Of a stretch of DNA of 64,000 bases, positions 22,567 through 36,933 are shown piece by piece. Source of the stretch: Epinephelus fuscoguttatus (taxonomy: Eukaryota; Chordata; Actinopteri; Perciformes; Serranidae); contig NC_064767.1 of NCBI RefSeq assembly GCF_011397635.1, forward strand, positions 22,184,537-22,248,536, written 5' to 3'. The notes under the pieces are model-generated. The model was not told the origin of the DNA. It made no database searches and saw nothing but the letters and a program-made list of their open reading frames with translations. The position numbers and the translations under genes are program-made. Position 1 is the first letter of the stretch, and the number at the start of each line of letters is the position of its first letter.

Positions 22567-25500
22567 TTACTTGGTCCCATAATGCTTGGTTGAAGACTGG
22601 CCGTACAGCCCGTAGAAGTCAGGGTGCCGGGTCGCCTGCGAGGCCTCCATCAGTCCCCTCATGGGGAAATGCTGCAGTGGCTGGCTTGCAGGTAGCGTGG
22701 CATGTGGGGGAAACTCCTGAGACGTCATGGAGGGGAAGGAGTCCGATGCTGGGTACGGAGGCCGGGCGCGAGCAGCGGGTGCCCTGGAGCAGCAGCAGTT
22801 ATTCAGAGTGCACATCAGTACTTTCCTCCCTTCGTACATGGCTTGTTGCGAGGCACCTCCACTGGGGAAATGCGACGGGGGGAATATGGTCCCTGAGTGG
22901 TGGCTAGAGCTGGACCCTAGACCCACCATGTGATGGGCTGCAGAGTCAAGGAGTCGGCTATGGCCGGGGCCACCATTTGGATTCTGGGAGAGGCCTTCAG
23001 AGGAATACATAGATGATGCACGATGGCTCTGATCAGCCAGGAAGGGTTTTTTGCTGCTGTAGATCAGGGGTGGAGGATCCTGGGAGGCGGCGTTTGCTGC
23101 ATTACTCTCCAGGAAAGCCATGCCGTATTTCCTTTTCTGTAGTCCTGAACCAGTCCCCATGTGGGAGCTGGCAGAGCTGCTGTGAGACTGGACAAGCTCA
23201 AGGATGGGTGCCTCATTGAACGGTTCTGAGAGGGGCAAATGGTGGTGGGGCAGAAAGAGATAAGGGTTAATTCTGACCATACTGACATACATATCTCAAA
23301 ATACACTTTTACTAGTTGCAACTTTTTCTCACCTTCCAGCATTTTTCGCATGTTCTTTTCTCTTGTTGAAAGTTCGGTTAGCAAGTGATGAGAGTTGAGC
23401 TGGCCCACTCTGAGTGGAGGGATAGCACTAATCAGGAATGAGTTTGACCTAAAAAAAAAAAAAAAAGGAAGAGGGACACATTAAATACTTTGGACCAGAT
23501 TCAATGAGCAGTTTGCACCCTTGGTTGAGATGCATTCTGCACCTTGACACCTGCGTTTTACTGCAAGACTGGAAGCATACTTTGCTTGTCAAATGACCTA
23601 CATACCTTAAATTAGAACCGCACTATATGAGGAAAATATGCCATATGCAATACTGTTGTTGAATGATATTCGCTGTGATAAATACAGGTGGTGAAGTGTA
23701 CTCAGTTCTGCCTTTCTGCTCCTTTCAGTGTGCTGCTAAATACAAAAAATGACTGAATGAAAATGACTGGCTGAATCAAAAAAATGAAAGGATATTAAGT
23801 CGAACATTCTTCTATTGAACAGACTGAACGTTGAACTCAACACAAAAAGGCACCAATAAAAAAAGGAATGCAATTTTCTATGGATGTTCTCCTTTAATTA
23901 ATCCAAAAATGCCTGACTGCACTATCACAGCCCTTTGCAATGTGTTCACAGTGGAGTTGACATAACGATGACGCCAAAAAATACGATACCGTGCAGCCCT
24001 ACCTTACATGCAACAGTTAAGTATACAACTCTGCTTCATGCATACATATCTTAAGTAGGATTATGCGAGTAATAAGATAAAAAATACAGGGTGGGTGACT
24101 GCATATTCCTCTACTAGAGCCCACCTAAACTGCACAAGTATATGAAAAATAAATTGTGGTTGTGAAGGGAATGAGAGTCAGTGCACCAAGAAAGCATACA
24201 GGAAAGCATCAGCAGTTTAGTTCAAAGTAATGAACAACTTCTTAGAAAGAAGAGAGAGCAGTAATATTAAATATCTACAATATATAACTGTTTAATAATA
24301 GCAAACAACACTTCAGTACTTGCTGACTCGCTGCTTTTGTAAATGAGTTTCTAATTACACAAAGATTGCAGACACTAAATTGCCGCGCACTTCTGTGTAC
24401 CTTCTCACCCAGACTGTCTAATGTATGATTAACATTAAATTAACCATGTACCAGTTAAGTGAAATAAAACACAAGAACAAATGCGTACCTGTCCATTAGC
24501 AGCTGGTAAGGTTTTGTGTTCTGAAAAAGAAAACAAGATGCACAAGTCTTTCAGATCCACTTTTAAACAGCTACTGAGGAGAACAGAGGAACACACAGAC
24601 AGTGGGCCTGCTGTGATCTGTCTCTGCACATTGTGTATATGCATCAATGTTACAGAAAGAGCTTTGTGTGCGACAACGCTTTGACAACATTTGATTCTGT
24701 GGATGCAAACACTGTAAAAACATTGCCAGTAGGTGTGTGAATCATGCGTGTCTGTGTGGCGGTACAGACACGAGTGCATTTGTACCTTCATGAAGTTAAT
24801 GCCGTCTGCTCTTTTGAAGAACGTTTGTACTGAGCTCAGGAGTTTTTCTGCTTCCTGGCGCCTCTCGTTGAGCTGCAAAACCTGCTGGGAGTTTTTCCTC
24901 ACATACATGGTGTAAGTGCTCTCCAGCATCTGCATGGTTTCAGCCTGGTTCGCCTCTAGCAGCGCATGCATCCTCTGATACTGGGCTCTGGCACGCTCCT
25001 TCAGATCAGACACTGCGTCCTGTGCAGAAACAACAAGTTGGGGGAAAGGCTGATTTACAAACACACACACGCTCACACCAATTATACGGGCATGCCCTCT
25101 CTGTTATGTCAAAATGAATCAACCAGCAATGGAAAGTGTGACTCAGCTTTTTGTCATGTCTGAAAAAACAAAATTACTAACAGGTTGTCACTATTCTTTC
25201 TTTAATCTGTCTCCAAATCCTCCAAAGGTGCAATATTAAATCTCTCTATTGCCAATTTAAACAAAGAATTTAACATTTTTAGCATTCAGCATAAAAAAAG
25301 TAAAGACCTGGAATAAAGTAAAAGTGTGCTTCAGTACACAGTAATGAAACGAAGTGTTCTCTTTCTGTAGGTTAAAGTGTATTTTTTCTTACTTCATTTT
25401 GTTGAATCAGTGCTTTTTGAAGTGGGGGAAGTCATTTGCAAAAAGCATTTTCCACCCTAATGCACCAGCCATTCAAAGCTAGAGATAAATTACATTTTCT

Positions 25501-28500
25501 TTTCATTTCGCAACAGTGAACAAAGGTACGGAGTCATTTCATTACAGCGACGTGTGGACGGAATTATTGCACAAAACCCACACGATGACAAATAACCACG
25601 GGACACGTACTGATAATGTTCAGAACTGTGTCTCTGCGAGTACATGAAACGTGTGTGTTGTACTGTACCTTCATCAGTGTCTTGTCTGACTCCAGCTTGG
25701 TGAGCTGCTCATCGATGTTCTGAACACGACCATCCAGTCTGTCTTGCTGCCTCATTAGCATGGCCTGTGGAGAGATGGCACACAAGAGATGGATTAGACA
25801 GATGAACCACAACAGGATCCAGAGAAAAATAGAAAAAAATATATATGTACAAACTCTTTCTTATAACTCAGACCTTTGCTGTGACCTCAGCAAACCTGGC
25901 TGCTATTCATGAGTCACTAAGACAACGTCCTCCACAATCTTGATTGGACGGAGGACAGAACAGCTGCCAGCAGCAACCACATGCATTTATCGATGAGGCA
26001 AGCACAAACAAAGGCAAACACAATTGCACAAATCCATCTCTGATTGCTTCTGAGTTAGTCGGGGACTGTGCTACATCAAGTGAAGTCCATTGTTGGGACC
26101 AGCCTACTTCCTCTGTGGGCTGAATCAGGCTGCAAAAAGAGCCAGAGGCCAGTAAAAGAGCCGGTAAACATAATCCTTCTCCTTTTACTGCAGGAGATGG
26201 AAATCAATCTACAGTCACAGGCTGACAGCTAACTAGGAACAGGGGAGGGCAGGTACGCTTTTTAATGAACTGTTTCTGCATGGGAAAGGCACCATGCCCA
26301 AATAAGAGAAAACCTGCTGTCATGGCAACAAAGCCTTGTGTATGTATTTATATGTGAAAGCTAATGTGTATGTGAGGGAGCAGGAGGGAGCAAAAAGCGG
26401 GGGTGTCTCACTACCCCTCTCTGCTTTCTCATTTTGCCACATGCATTGCTCCCATTGTTTGCATTGGCCTCTGTGTCAGTGACAGATTGTCATGTCTGTG
26501 TGCATAATGCCGGGGTCGGCTCTCGGCTCTCTCCCTCCGCATGAGTGTGCATGGGAGAAAGGGAACGGGAGGAAAAAGTGCAGTTGGGCTCTGCTTGCAC
26601 ATGCCAAGAATGGGCAGAGAGAAAGTGAGAAAGACATACAAAAAAGAGGGTGAAACCAACAGAGGGAAAGTTTGAATCGAAAAAGAGAGATAGGGAGAAT
26701 GAGGACATTCCTGCGGTCTCTAGTGAGCGAGTTTCAGGGTAGCTGCGTTGTGGTATCACAGCAACAGGCCTCTTCAGCTGCTTACAACACTCATGGAGTC
26801 TTATGTACAACAACTGGCTGGCAACTACACTATACCACAATGAACAGTTCCAACAGTCAATCTGATTTCTAAAACAAATCTGCAAAAAAAGGACTCAAAT
26901 GCTAGCCAATACACAATACTACACATTTTCTTCGTGGACTCGGGCTGGCAGTTTTCCCCAGACATTTTTCTGTCTCTTCCAGTTCACATGGTTCACAATG
27001 TAAGGTAACTTGAACTAGGACGCTGGCTTTGGGCGTTTGAAAGGATGCACTAACCAAGAAAAATCCACATAATAAAACACAAAAGTAGTATTTAAAGCAA
27101 GTGATTTCTTTGGGACACAGCATTGGCATACCTGACCAATCAATCACCATACAGTTGTTGGCATATGTGTTAGCAAACAGTAGCCTAACTATGCATACAG
27201 CCGATGGATGTATTATTAAAAGTGTATAACAGACCCCTGAGATGGGGCCCCTTGCATGGCGGAGCTAAAAAGTTTCTAGCCTCAGGGTTATGCAGCCCAC
27301 TGAATATGCGCTGTAGTGTTCCTCCCACTGGCCCCGCCCCAGAGTTCCTACTAGGCTCACAGACTTTATATCGTGATTAAGTCACATATTCTTAAATTTC
27401 TTTTTTCAGCCTATAATAAAAAGAGTCATAACTCTCGAATAAGGTGTCCTGTCAACAGTTTAACACGTCTCTTTTATGGTGGTCTATGGGGAAAATGTTT
27501 TTGTTTTTTTTTTCCCCCACTGTAATACCAGGAATGGCCACCGGGCACAACACACATTCCAGTTCTGTAATACATTCATAATCCAGCCGTATAGGACCAA
27601 CATTCATATTCAATTGGAGCCATGTGTCTAGCCTCCCAACAAATGTAGGTTCAATACTCATTCTTCATTTACCACCAAATCCTCTCTGGCTTCTCAGCTA
27701 AATGCTTCTCAGCAATTGTTAGCTAGTAGCTGTCTGAGCGTCCAACTTCTTATCCACTATATAATGCCTTCAAAAAATCCACTTTGTAAAAAACAGAAGC
27801 ACTGTTCATGGTAGGGCTGGGTAATATGTCCTTAAAATTATGTCACGATATTTTTAGGCTATATCTCGATACGCAATATTTATCTTGATATTTTTAAATC
27901 TGCTCAGAAGCACTCCATTAATGCTAGGACAGGGAGACAAAAAATATTTCTGACCAAATAACCTTTCTGATGCAAAAAAAGTTGTGTGGAAGACCTGTTT
28001 TTTTCTCCCAGAAAATAAAAACACAATGAGATTTCTGATTAATAATCATCAATAATTTGAATATAACCACTGAGTGGGTTACGGCAAGCGTTAAAACAAA
28101 TAAAAAATCTGGTAAGTTAATAAATTTAACTCATTTTATCGAATTCAGCCTTAAAAAAAAAAGGGAAAAACACTATGTATGCCATATCACAATACAACGA
28201 TATCCCAAATCTAAGACAATATTCTAATATCTTGATAATGATGCCCTAGTTCATGGTATGTACACTACTCTCTGCTAACAATCCCACAATGCAATGCATG
28301 GTGAGTAAATACTGCACATCTAGATTGCCGTGTTCCCAATAAGAGTCCATATGAACAAATTCCCTGTTGGGATAATAACAGCCTCGGAAGGGGAAATATT
28401 TTGAGAGCTCCTAGTTCAGGAGTGACTTCCCGTGTCATGAAACACAAACTCATGAGTTCCATGTAAAAACATATTGAGTGTCTATCATACAGGAAGTAGT

Positions 28501-31500
28501 GAATAAGTGAATGAAGGCATGATTTTAGACACAGCCGCTAACTGTGGTAGCTAACTTCAATGTTAGCTGGTAGCAAACTTTGTCAGTCTGCTATTTGGTG
28601 CTGGGCAGGAAGCGCACAGCGGGTTTATCAAAGTCGTTTGTGTCACTACTTGCTGCAGCAGGAAATGCTGCTGATGAGAGCAGTGGGGGTAAACCAAATC
28701 AGTAAAGTTGCCTTATGGTCATAAAACCAAAACAATTAACTGAAAAACACTAAAAAGCTTCATAGAGAGGAGAATAGTGCAGAGTTGGGTGATAATTCTC
28801 TGTGGGTTTGTCACTACGAGTGACCCCTCTTAGATCACACACAGTCATTTAATCTGCTGTTCATACAAAAATATTGATCAGTGCAGCTTTAAGTGCTTAG
28901 AAGAAAACATTTCCAATAATATGATCATGCATTCGTTGCTGCATCCCTGTTGCATTGTCAACGGTCAGCGTTACAGGGGAGTCTCACTAGAAAAATCAAG
29001 AATGCATTTTACTTCATGGTTTGTATTACCGAGGTCAATGCAGTGTGAACACAAGGGATGGGGACTAACCTGAGCTGTTGAAGCAAGCCCAACATCATAA
29101 AATCATCAATTATACAGTTGCTGGGGCAACATGCCTGCCTTTAATTAGCCTTCAGCTAAGTGTATGTTGTTTTTACTTTGGAGGAATGTAACTGACATCT
29201 ACGCTTGCATATAATTTATTTTTTTTTCACAGGCAGAGTACGAGCTCAGGGTTCAGATACTTTCCCTGTAGCCTCAGGAAGCTCAGCATCACGCACCTTG
29301 GAAACTATTCTTCTCAGTTCTGTTTTTTGGGGCATATAAACTAGTGCTTCAATGACTAGTTGATTAATTGAGTGGTCAATTAACAGAAAATTAACTGCCA
29401 ACTCTTTTGATATTTATGGATGGGTATCGGGAATCAACACCTTTAAGGTATTGACCCAAATAACCTAGTATTTAGTAGCACTGAAACTTCTCAAGTCAAA
29501 CAGTTCGTGCATTTGATCTTTTTTATTCCCACCAAATAACCGCAGGAGTTGTTAGATTTAATGTGCCTTGTGACAGGCCCACTATCGCAGCAGCTCCAAC
29601 CCATGATGTCTGTGGTGTGGTGAAGTCAACGCAGTGTATTTCACGATGTTCAGCATGCCAAGATGCAACCCCACAAGTGGTGGTGCAACTGAATGCTTCC
29701 AATCAGACAATGGGTATCAAACAAAGTAGGAAAAAAAGTATGAAATTTAATTTCAAGGGTGCTAGTATTGGTATCATAATCCTTTAAAGCCTGCGACTCC
29801 GCACCAATTTGTTAGAACAGAAGAAGCCTGAGATGAGAGGTGAAACGTCTTCAAGACACTCAAGCATGTCCAGTTGCCTACGATATAGCACTTAGGATTA
29901 CCATGACCTGGATGACTGAGAATCTTCACTAACAGCTTTTTAAACATTACCCAGCCCTGTTAATAATCATTTTAAGTCATAATAATCAAATAAGTCAATC
30001 ATTTGCTTGCTCCATGCTTGTTAAACATGAGAATTTGAAGATTTTCTTTGTCAAACATAATAGTCAGTTGGATAAAACACACCATTCGAAGACATCACGT
30101 TTACTGACAAAACAACAGCGCTGATATAAACCCAGTTTTTGAACAGTGAATGCACTGTACAGCCATGTCACTATGAGCTATTCCTTGTATTGTTTGTATC
30201 AGATGTTAGTTCTATCAGTATGCACATGAGGATTGCGGATGTATTAAGGGAGCACCACTGGCTGAGCAAGTTGTGTTTGATGAATGGTTGGCCATTTCAC
30301 CAAAGCATGACCTGTTCTACTTAATACATCAGTCATGCACATGCAAACCACAAGCACAGCGGTGAGGTGGGACATTGGTGGAATTCATCTTTGGTAAAAA
30401 TGTACCAATTCACTAATGAAACAGGACGAGAAGACAGCGCAGAAACATGTATCCATCCTGTTTGTCAGACCTTAAAGAAACACAGTAGACATGCTATGTA
30501 GCTACTGTTAGCAGCTAACATTACATTCAATCACTTTTGTGCACCTATAGAGGTTGGCCACATGGACATCATGCCCTGACATGAGACTGGCAGTATTCAT
30601 GTTGAAAATCAACAGTGTGGTCCTCAATCATGTGTCATGCACTCATAACACATCCCACACCTGTTCTACATCTCCACACTACCTCCTGCTTATACAGGCC
30701 GTTTCAGCTGAACAGTCCTCTTCAAACAACCCCTAACGGCTGACTCTGCCCTGCACGCTCACGTGGTACCTATTTACTTTGCTGTGCTTTTTGTGTCATC
30801 CAGTTTTTCATGTACTGTGTGTGCAGTACCTTTCAGACAGCACACCTGCATTAATAATAACCTTCTTAACACAGGGCATAAAAGCTCAGGGGTGTCTCAT
30901 ACCTTCTGTGTGACTGTTGTATTGACGAAAACAGGAAAGAACACTTTGTTGGGTTATTGCTGTCGTAAACGGTGCATGAACTGCTTTATGTGACTTGCCG
31001 TCACATAATGGCAACAGCTTCTCTGTGCCTGGATGCTTCTGCTCAACAACTGTGTCTTCCTCATTTTGCCATGTTTCCTCCAATTCCCTTTTTGTCTTGT
31101 GTGCTTGAAATAGCATAAGGGGACAGGAGGGAACTGTCTGGTTGCTGATCTCTCTGTAGCAGCGTGAAAGCCTACCTTTATCAAGATTAAATCCACCAAT
31201 GATCACTTTCCCCACTGTCCTATTTAGGCATCCAGACACCCGCGGGTTGCCAGGAAGCTCATGTTTAAATGAGGAGCCTCAGGCTCAATGAACAGAGAGC
31301 CTCTTTCACAATCAACTGACAACCATTCCCTACGTCTGATGTCAATGGACTGCCCTCAGCATTCTGGGGAACTGACTCACTCCAGCCCAGATACAAGAAA
31401 CTGCAAATGGCAGAGCTTCCATGAGCGATGGTTTCCTGCTGAGGTGCCTGAGAAAACCAAGGTGAGGCTGTGTGGGAGGACTCCTCCTCCGCCTGTCCCA

Positions 31501-34500
31501 GGGACGACATTACCATTATATTACTCCTCCTTTCTCGTCTTAAAATTACCAGCAAGCCTGCAAAAGGTTACTGTAAAAGTCTCCTTGGAGAGCCAAAGAT
31601 AACCAAAGATATGAACATAGCTACATTGGTTTTTCCCTTTTTGTTTATCCCAAAAGCAACAAGAGTGCTGCCAGGGGAATTTAAAATCCTTTTACCAAAA
31701 TAGACCACAGCTCTGTCAAGGAGAACGACCTCTTAGCAAGAAATGTAGAGAAGCCACTCTGGCCTCAAATTACTCGAAGAAATAAAGCAGCACACAAGAA
31801 GCCTAACTTTTGGCCATTGCCACATTTATCAGTGTTAGAGTGCACTCTGCGTCTGAAGGCCCAAGCATGGACAGTGTTAATTTGAGAAGAGCCAGGAACT
31901 CTGACTCCTGGATAACTCCATTTACCCTGCGAACATACAGTTGTGAAGGAACAGAAAGATGGGTGGGTGTGTGCATGTGTGTGTAGAGAGCAGCTGTGGA
32001 AAGGGCTGAACAGACATCTTTTGTCCCAATAATAGCTCTGAACCAGAGCAACAGTTTGCACCAAAGACTTCAACCGATTTAGAACTTTGTGATCCACACA
32101 CTGGAGAGAAATGCGTCTGTAACTTTCCCGACTGGAATAATACGATCACCAAACGTATCAACAAGACCACAACACGGCAGATGCTAAAACTAATCTGATT
32201 CTCACATCCACCCCTCAGCGATAGGGAGAAACAGGGAAGAAATGTGTATAAGGCAGTGTGGGTGGTTGTTTTTTTTACACCTTGCCACTTACATTAGACT
32301 TGTGAGAAAGCGAACCGAGATAACGTACAGACCTGAGGACAATACAGAAGTGGACGCAGCCATGACAACATGGTCTTAAATGCATCCTGAGGTCAACCCT
32401 GCCAAGGCAGTTCACTTTCCACCTACTCTCGGCCTAGTCCACACGCACACGGGTATTTTTTACAACATAGCTTTTTCTGTGCATGTTAGTCTTTTGTCCA
32501 CATTCAAACTGCATTGTAGGTCACTGACCAGAGTCCTTTTGGAAACTCCTTTCAGGGTAAAGATTCTCAGAAAGTCCATTTTCAGTGTTGACGTGTAGAC
32601 AGAGAAAACTAGGTTTTGGCATGAGATGTCAGAGTGTGCTTTGTGAGGCATCACAAATGAGGCGACATTTCATGCAATGGTGGACGTGACAAAAATAGTG
32701 CTGGCTCTAAGCTTGTTAACAGGACTTTTTACATGTTTGTACAGTTACTCGTCGGCTGTACTGAGAATCAGAGGCACCAGAATGTGCTACAGAGGCCACA
32801 TAGTAGCATTGTAGCCAGGTAGCCTTCGATAATAGCTTCTTTTTTTTTCGATTGGCCAACAACTTCATGTTCTTGAGGATAAAAATCGACGACTGGCCAG
32901 CTCACCCAGTGTAAAAGTCCATGGTATGTGTACTTAACTGTAGTTAAAAACCCTTTATTAATACATGAATAACCAAGGCGTTTCGATGATAACACACTGA
33001 TAAAGACTCTGGTCGAAACACGTTGGTTATCCATGTATTAATAAAAGATTTTTAGCTAGACTCTTTGCCCCATCCTTGAAGAGCACCTGATTTTTTTTTT
33101 TTTTTACAACTAACTACACAGAGCCTTAACCCAGCTCAGCACTAACTAGTTTTTCCTAAACTTCGTCTTCTTATGTGCGTAATTGGCCAACATGGCTTTG
33201 GGTAAGGGTTTTTTTAATCTACAATAGAGTTGGTATGATACCAATACCAGTACAAGAACTGCCTCCAATACTTAAAATGCTGGACTGGGTATCAACGAGT
33301 GCACGAATCTATGCACAGATCCGATACCACCTAATTTATCCATTACCTTTAAAGTAGTTTCACACCCAGATAAAATGGCAGAAATCAATTTGCTGCCTGA
33401 TACAGTAGCCTACACAGCAAGCTGCGCCGTGCAGCCATTGGCAACTACTGTTTCAGAGCAGTGAAGAAGAATTGATTTCCAGTAAATAGTAAGAACAGAA
33501 TAGAACGTCAAATTAAATAATAATAGAAAGGTCTATAGCATTTATTCTCTGTATGTATTTGTGAATGCTTTACAAAGAGTTTAACCTGAGTCATGCCATA
33601 CAATGACAGCAATCATTTCACCTTTATACAGGGAGTGTTTACGCAATGGGATCAGATCAGTACTTGGTATCAGCCGATACACAAGTTCAGGTATCTGATT
33701 AGGTATTGGGAAGAAAAAATGGTATTGAAACGTCTCTAGTTTTATGGCTGACTGTTGGTTTGGCATGATCCTGACAGCATTTCAATTGTGTTTTTGCATT
33801 GTCATTTTGACAGAGATTTTGGGGGGATTTTTTGGGAGAACGAAGGAGAAAAATGCCTATTTTCAAAAATGCCCATGTATGTTTGATAATCACATACTGT
33901 AGAATCTATTTTCCTCTTTTCATTCCTTCTTTGTCTTCCTGAAAATTTCCAACCCCTGAAAATGGTTGAAATGCAAAGTTATAAAATTGCTGCCTTGTAA
34001 AAATTTATACAAATCACCACATTTCCTTCTCAAAAACATTATGTCAGATCATTTATGGGCCTCTACAGCCCTACCCGTGTGCATTTCCTCCTGAACAACT
34101 CCTGAAACTGATCAGGGTAGCTAACATAAACAAACCACATGTGGATCCACCCCCACTGCACAGGGGTCACTGTTTCCGGTGGATGCAGATTGCATCACAG
34201 CACTTACCCGAGGGCACAGGGCGGCTAATGTGAAGGCGTGGCAATGTGGAATGGGTGGTTTGATCAAGGTTAAAAGCTGTGTGGGACGTATGCCTGCATG
34301 TGTGTGCTATCATCTACCCCCCTGAGGGGTGGCTTTCACCTGTCCAGTCCTCTCACATCAGAGTAGATTAAAGGCAGAGGCAAAGAGAAGAGGCCTTTAT
34401 AGACTGCTGAACTGAAAGAAATGTTTGCTTTCAGGAATCCACGCAGGAAATCAAATCTTTTGATAGTCACCTGCCTGTCAGCTGATCGTTCCAAGTGAAT

Positions 34501-35109
34501 GGGTGAGTAAAAGGGTATGTGTGGGTGCGATTTATGTACCTGCATTTGTATGCGTTGCGTATCCACATCGCAGACTGTGTGTCTTTGGTTAGTGCAGTGA
34601 GAGATGCAGCAGAATGGACACAGAGCCACCTGCTCTTCTTCACAGTGGAGCAGCCTGTACTCCTCATGACTGGGACAGGTCCAAGCGCTCAGCTCCTCGG
34701 CGTCAACTAACAGGTGTCCCGGGGCTGCACACGGCTGCTGTAGGTGCGTCTGGATGTGAGTTTGGCAACAGGGCTCCTTACAGCGCAGACAGACTTTCCG
34801 CACGGGCAGCGGGGGGCCTCGTCTGCACAGGACACAGTGCAGCACAGCAGGGACCTTCTCAGTGTTCAGCGCGTTAAATCGCTTCACTATGTTGGCGAGC
34901 TTAAAGTTCTTCTCCAGTGTGGGCTTCTGCTCGTAGTCATGGTTGCACTCGGGACAGCGGACCGCAGCGCTGTCTTTGGCCCAAGCCTCAGAGATGCAAC
35001 CCTTGCAGAAGTTGTGCTTGCATGGCAGCTGGATGGGTTCTTCGAAAACATTCAGGCAGATGGGACACAGGAGCTCCTCTTCGAAGCAGTTCTTCCAACT
35101 TTCATCCAT
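22567..35109 (-). CDS. trim8: TRIM8, RING-type E3 ubiquitin ligase, six coding exons
   Basis: Coding exons, in transcript order: 34540-35109, 25669-25764, 24786-25019, 24489-24520, 23333-23448 and 22567-23225. All have GT-AG borders and phases agree, giving 568 residues (human about 551). The RING zinc ligands are C15, C18, C30, H32, C35, C38, C52 and C55. Two B-boxes follow (about 90-190), then a coiled coil spanning exons 2-3, and a Ser/Pro-rich tail with the TRIM8-specific GRKVLMCTLNNC and the C-terminal YGQSSTKHYGTK. TRIM8 has no SPRY domain, as here. It acts in cytokine, NF-kB and p53 signalling in cytoplasm and nucleus. The ATG at 35109 (MDESWKNCFEEEL) aligns with the human start; the longer frame upstream begins with TTG and is not used. 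A minus-strand acceptor at 35143-35144 suggests a separate 5' UTR exon. Intron 1 (25765-34539) carries many repeats. I cannot tell which teleost paralogue (a or b) this is. Confidence 0.93.
27812..28250. mobile_element. Non-autonomous DNA element (TAGGGCTGGGTAATAT type) in trim8 intron 1
   Basis: The left end is TAGGGCTGGGTAATATG. The right end, reverse-complemented, reads CTAGGGCATCATTATC. The inside is rich in cATATCacgat-type phrases (for example CACGATATTTTTAGG and ATCACAATACAACGATATCC), typical of a common fish repeat, possibly hAT-derived. There is no open frame. Confidence 0.5.
29414..29790. mobile_element. Probable hAT-like miniature element in trim8 intron 1
   Basis: The left end GGATGGGTATCGGGAATCAA and the internal TTTAAGGTATTGACCCAA look like the dispersed fish GGGTATCG family. 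The right boundary is estimated from GGTATCATAATCCTTT. Weakly supported. Confidence 0.35.
29808..29930 (+). repeat. Dispersed-repeat fragment, unclassified
   Basis: The stretch contains AGATGAGAGGTGAAACGTCT and ACCTGGATGACTGAGAATCT, phrases I recall as highly repeated in fish genomes. I cannot assign the family or the full length. Confidence 0.4.
32431..32640. mobile_element. Partial second copy of the hAT-like element seen in npm3
   Basis: It starts GGCCTAGTCCACACGCACAC followed by GGGTATTTTTT, matching the left end at 2147. No matching right end was found, so this copy is truncated or strongly decayed. Confidence 0.5.
32954..33045. repeat. Inverted repeat, 33-base arms
   Basis: Arms 32954-32986 and 33013-33045 are reverse complements with a few mismatches (TTTATTAATACATG at the outer edges, GTTTCGA and TCGAAAC at the inner edges) around a 26-base spacer. 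It probably comes from a dispersed element. Confidence 0.8.
33225..33745. mobile_element. Degenerate DNA element in trim8 intron 1
   Basis: The outer phrases TGGTATGATACCAATACC and, at the other end, AGGTATTGGGAAG with GGTATTGAAACGTCTCTAG, plus internal CGATACC and GGTATC words, fit a decayed non-autonomous element of the GGTATCG type. Boundaries are approximate. Confidence 0.4.
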
Positions 35110-35141
35110 GACTTCAGCTGGATCCAAACTGATGCTGTGTG

Positions 35142-36060
35142 ACTAGAAAGAGCAAGAGAGTTAATTTCTAAACATGGATTACAGCTTCCTGCAGGGTGCT
35201 ATCTTTGAAATGTCACCCTTATGGAAATTAAGCCTACATATTTCTACTTCCAAAATGGCACAGAGAGATGTGTGACAAACTATTTAGAGGTAAATGCCTG
35301 TGAGGAGTAGATCATAATGGTACAGGAATAAGCAAATGGAGCACTAGCAGGCGACGACTGACTCCAAAGGCACAGATTAAGTCAAGTGTCCAACCAAGTG
35401 CAACCACAGTGAAACTTCGACAACGCACCCTCAAACTAGTTGCACGATAAAACAATTCACATTACGCACAATGATATTACAACATTTGGCTTGTGAGCTG
35501 GGGAATTCGCGACAGGACGGTACAAGCTGTGGCGTCTCAAAGCAAGTGACAACTTGCTACAGAATAACACTAGAAATGGGACTAATAAAATGTCACGCTG
35601 GGCTACACTGACATTTTATTTTCACGCGAGGACACTCTTTATAACTGTTAATAAAGCATTATAGCAGTGTAATAAAGCATATTAGGTGTGTTCTTATAGA
35701 AGAAAAGCAACGTTACCAACTATTTATTTTCCATGCCGTCGGCGGACTCAGTGCACCTATAATGCCGTAGAGCTTCGCATCCAGCCCGCGGTGAGATTCA
35801 GCTCCTCCGGTTAGGTTTTTGTGTCCGACGCAACGTTCAACACCGGGATTTTATAAAGATTCCCGGCTGGTGGTCGGCTCGTTTCGCTTTCCCGTCAACT
35901 CTCTGACTAATATTTAATGGTAAGTGCAGGCAGACTGTGAGTCGTCGGCTGGGAGCTCAGTGCTTCCACACCGACTGCCCCCCTCCGATAACGTGACCCG
36001 TCACAGAGTTGATACATAGACGGGGAGGAGCCGAGCGGAGGAAGGCGAGGAAACGGCCAC
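35142..36060 (-). promoter_or_regulatory. trim8: Probable trim8 5' region, CpG-enriched
   Basis: CpG density rises between about 35740 and 36060 (CCGTCGGCGGAC, GCCCGCGG, CGACGCAACG and others), against an AT-rich background. A minus-strand acceptor (TTTCTAG) ends at 35143, 34 bases before the trim8 ATG. A minus-strand donor near 35704 to 35710 (GTAACG) could end a 5' UTR exon. The promoter is therefore placed here by inference; no TATA box was identified. Confidence 0.4.
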
Positions 36061-36888
36061 AGCAAACTCTACCGGAGAGACTGCAAATGAACAGGAGACA
36101 TGTGTGTGACCTGTCATTCTTTGCACCACTGGTTCCTAAAGTGGAGGCCCGGCTGGTTGACACAGAGGCCCCCAGGGGCCCATGAGAGGATCGGTGCATG
36201 AGGGGAATTTTAAAGACACAAGCTGAAACAATGTGAGCACCTTCCCTATGTGTGGACACAGTTTACCTGGGATCACTTCATAATATCGCCAATAAATTGT
36301 AGCCAGCAGCTTTATTAATGGCTAATACACTTTCATAATGCCTCTGTCAGGCTCTATATTTTAACTGTTTTATTACCATATAAATGGGTCAACACCAGCC
36401 AACGGGATTTACCACAACCTGGCGACCCAAACTTGCTTTTGGATCCATAAAGCATTAGTAAACTGTTTATTAAACATTAATAATGTCATAGTTTTCTACT
36501 TTAAACCCTTTATAATGAACCCTATTTTAAGATAAGACTGTATTAATCTCCCACTGGGGAAATTCACACATTACAGAGTCAAAAAAATACAAATAAAATA
36601 AAATATAAAATCTATATACACCACATGCACCTTTCACTTAGACAGATATAAGTATATGTCCATGATTTATAGTTGCATGGAATAAATGTATTACACATAT
36701 GGTGTGTATTTTTACTGTAAAAATACAGAATTCTATCAATATTAATGCACAGTAAGTGGTAAAATTTCACACAGAAATGCAATGTTACACTGAAATAAGT
36801 AAGCCTACATATAAATGATACATACAATTATTATTATTACATACAAATATATAATTATCATACATATTTATAACCTACATATTTTACA

Positions 36889-36891
<3 letters not shown>

Positions 36892-36927
<36 letters not shown>
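36892..36927. repeat. (TA)n microsatellite
   Basis: An uninterrupted TA dinucleotide tract lies in AT-rich intergenic sequence. Confidence 0.95.

Positions 36928-36933
<6 letters not shown>

Noticed and set aside
35110-35127. Longer trim8 N-terminus starting MDPAEV
   Set aside because: The codon there is TTG; the ATG six codons later matches the start of human TRIM8.
34744-35142. 132-residue plus-strand open frame
   Set aside because: It is the antisense shadow of the trim8 RING/B-box exon.
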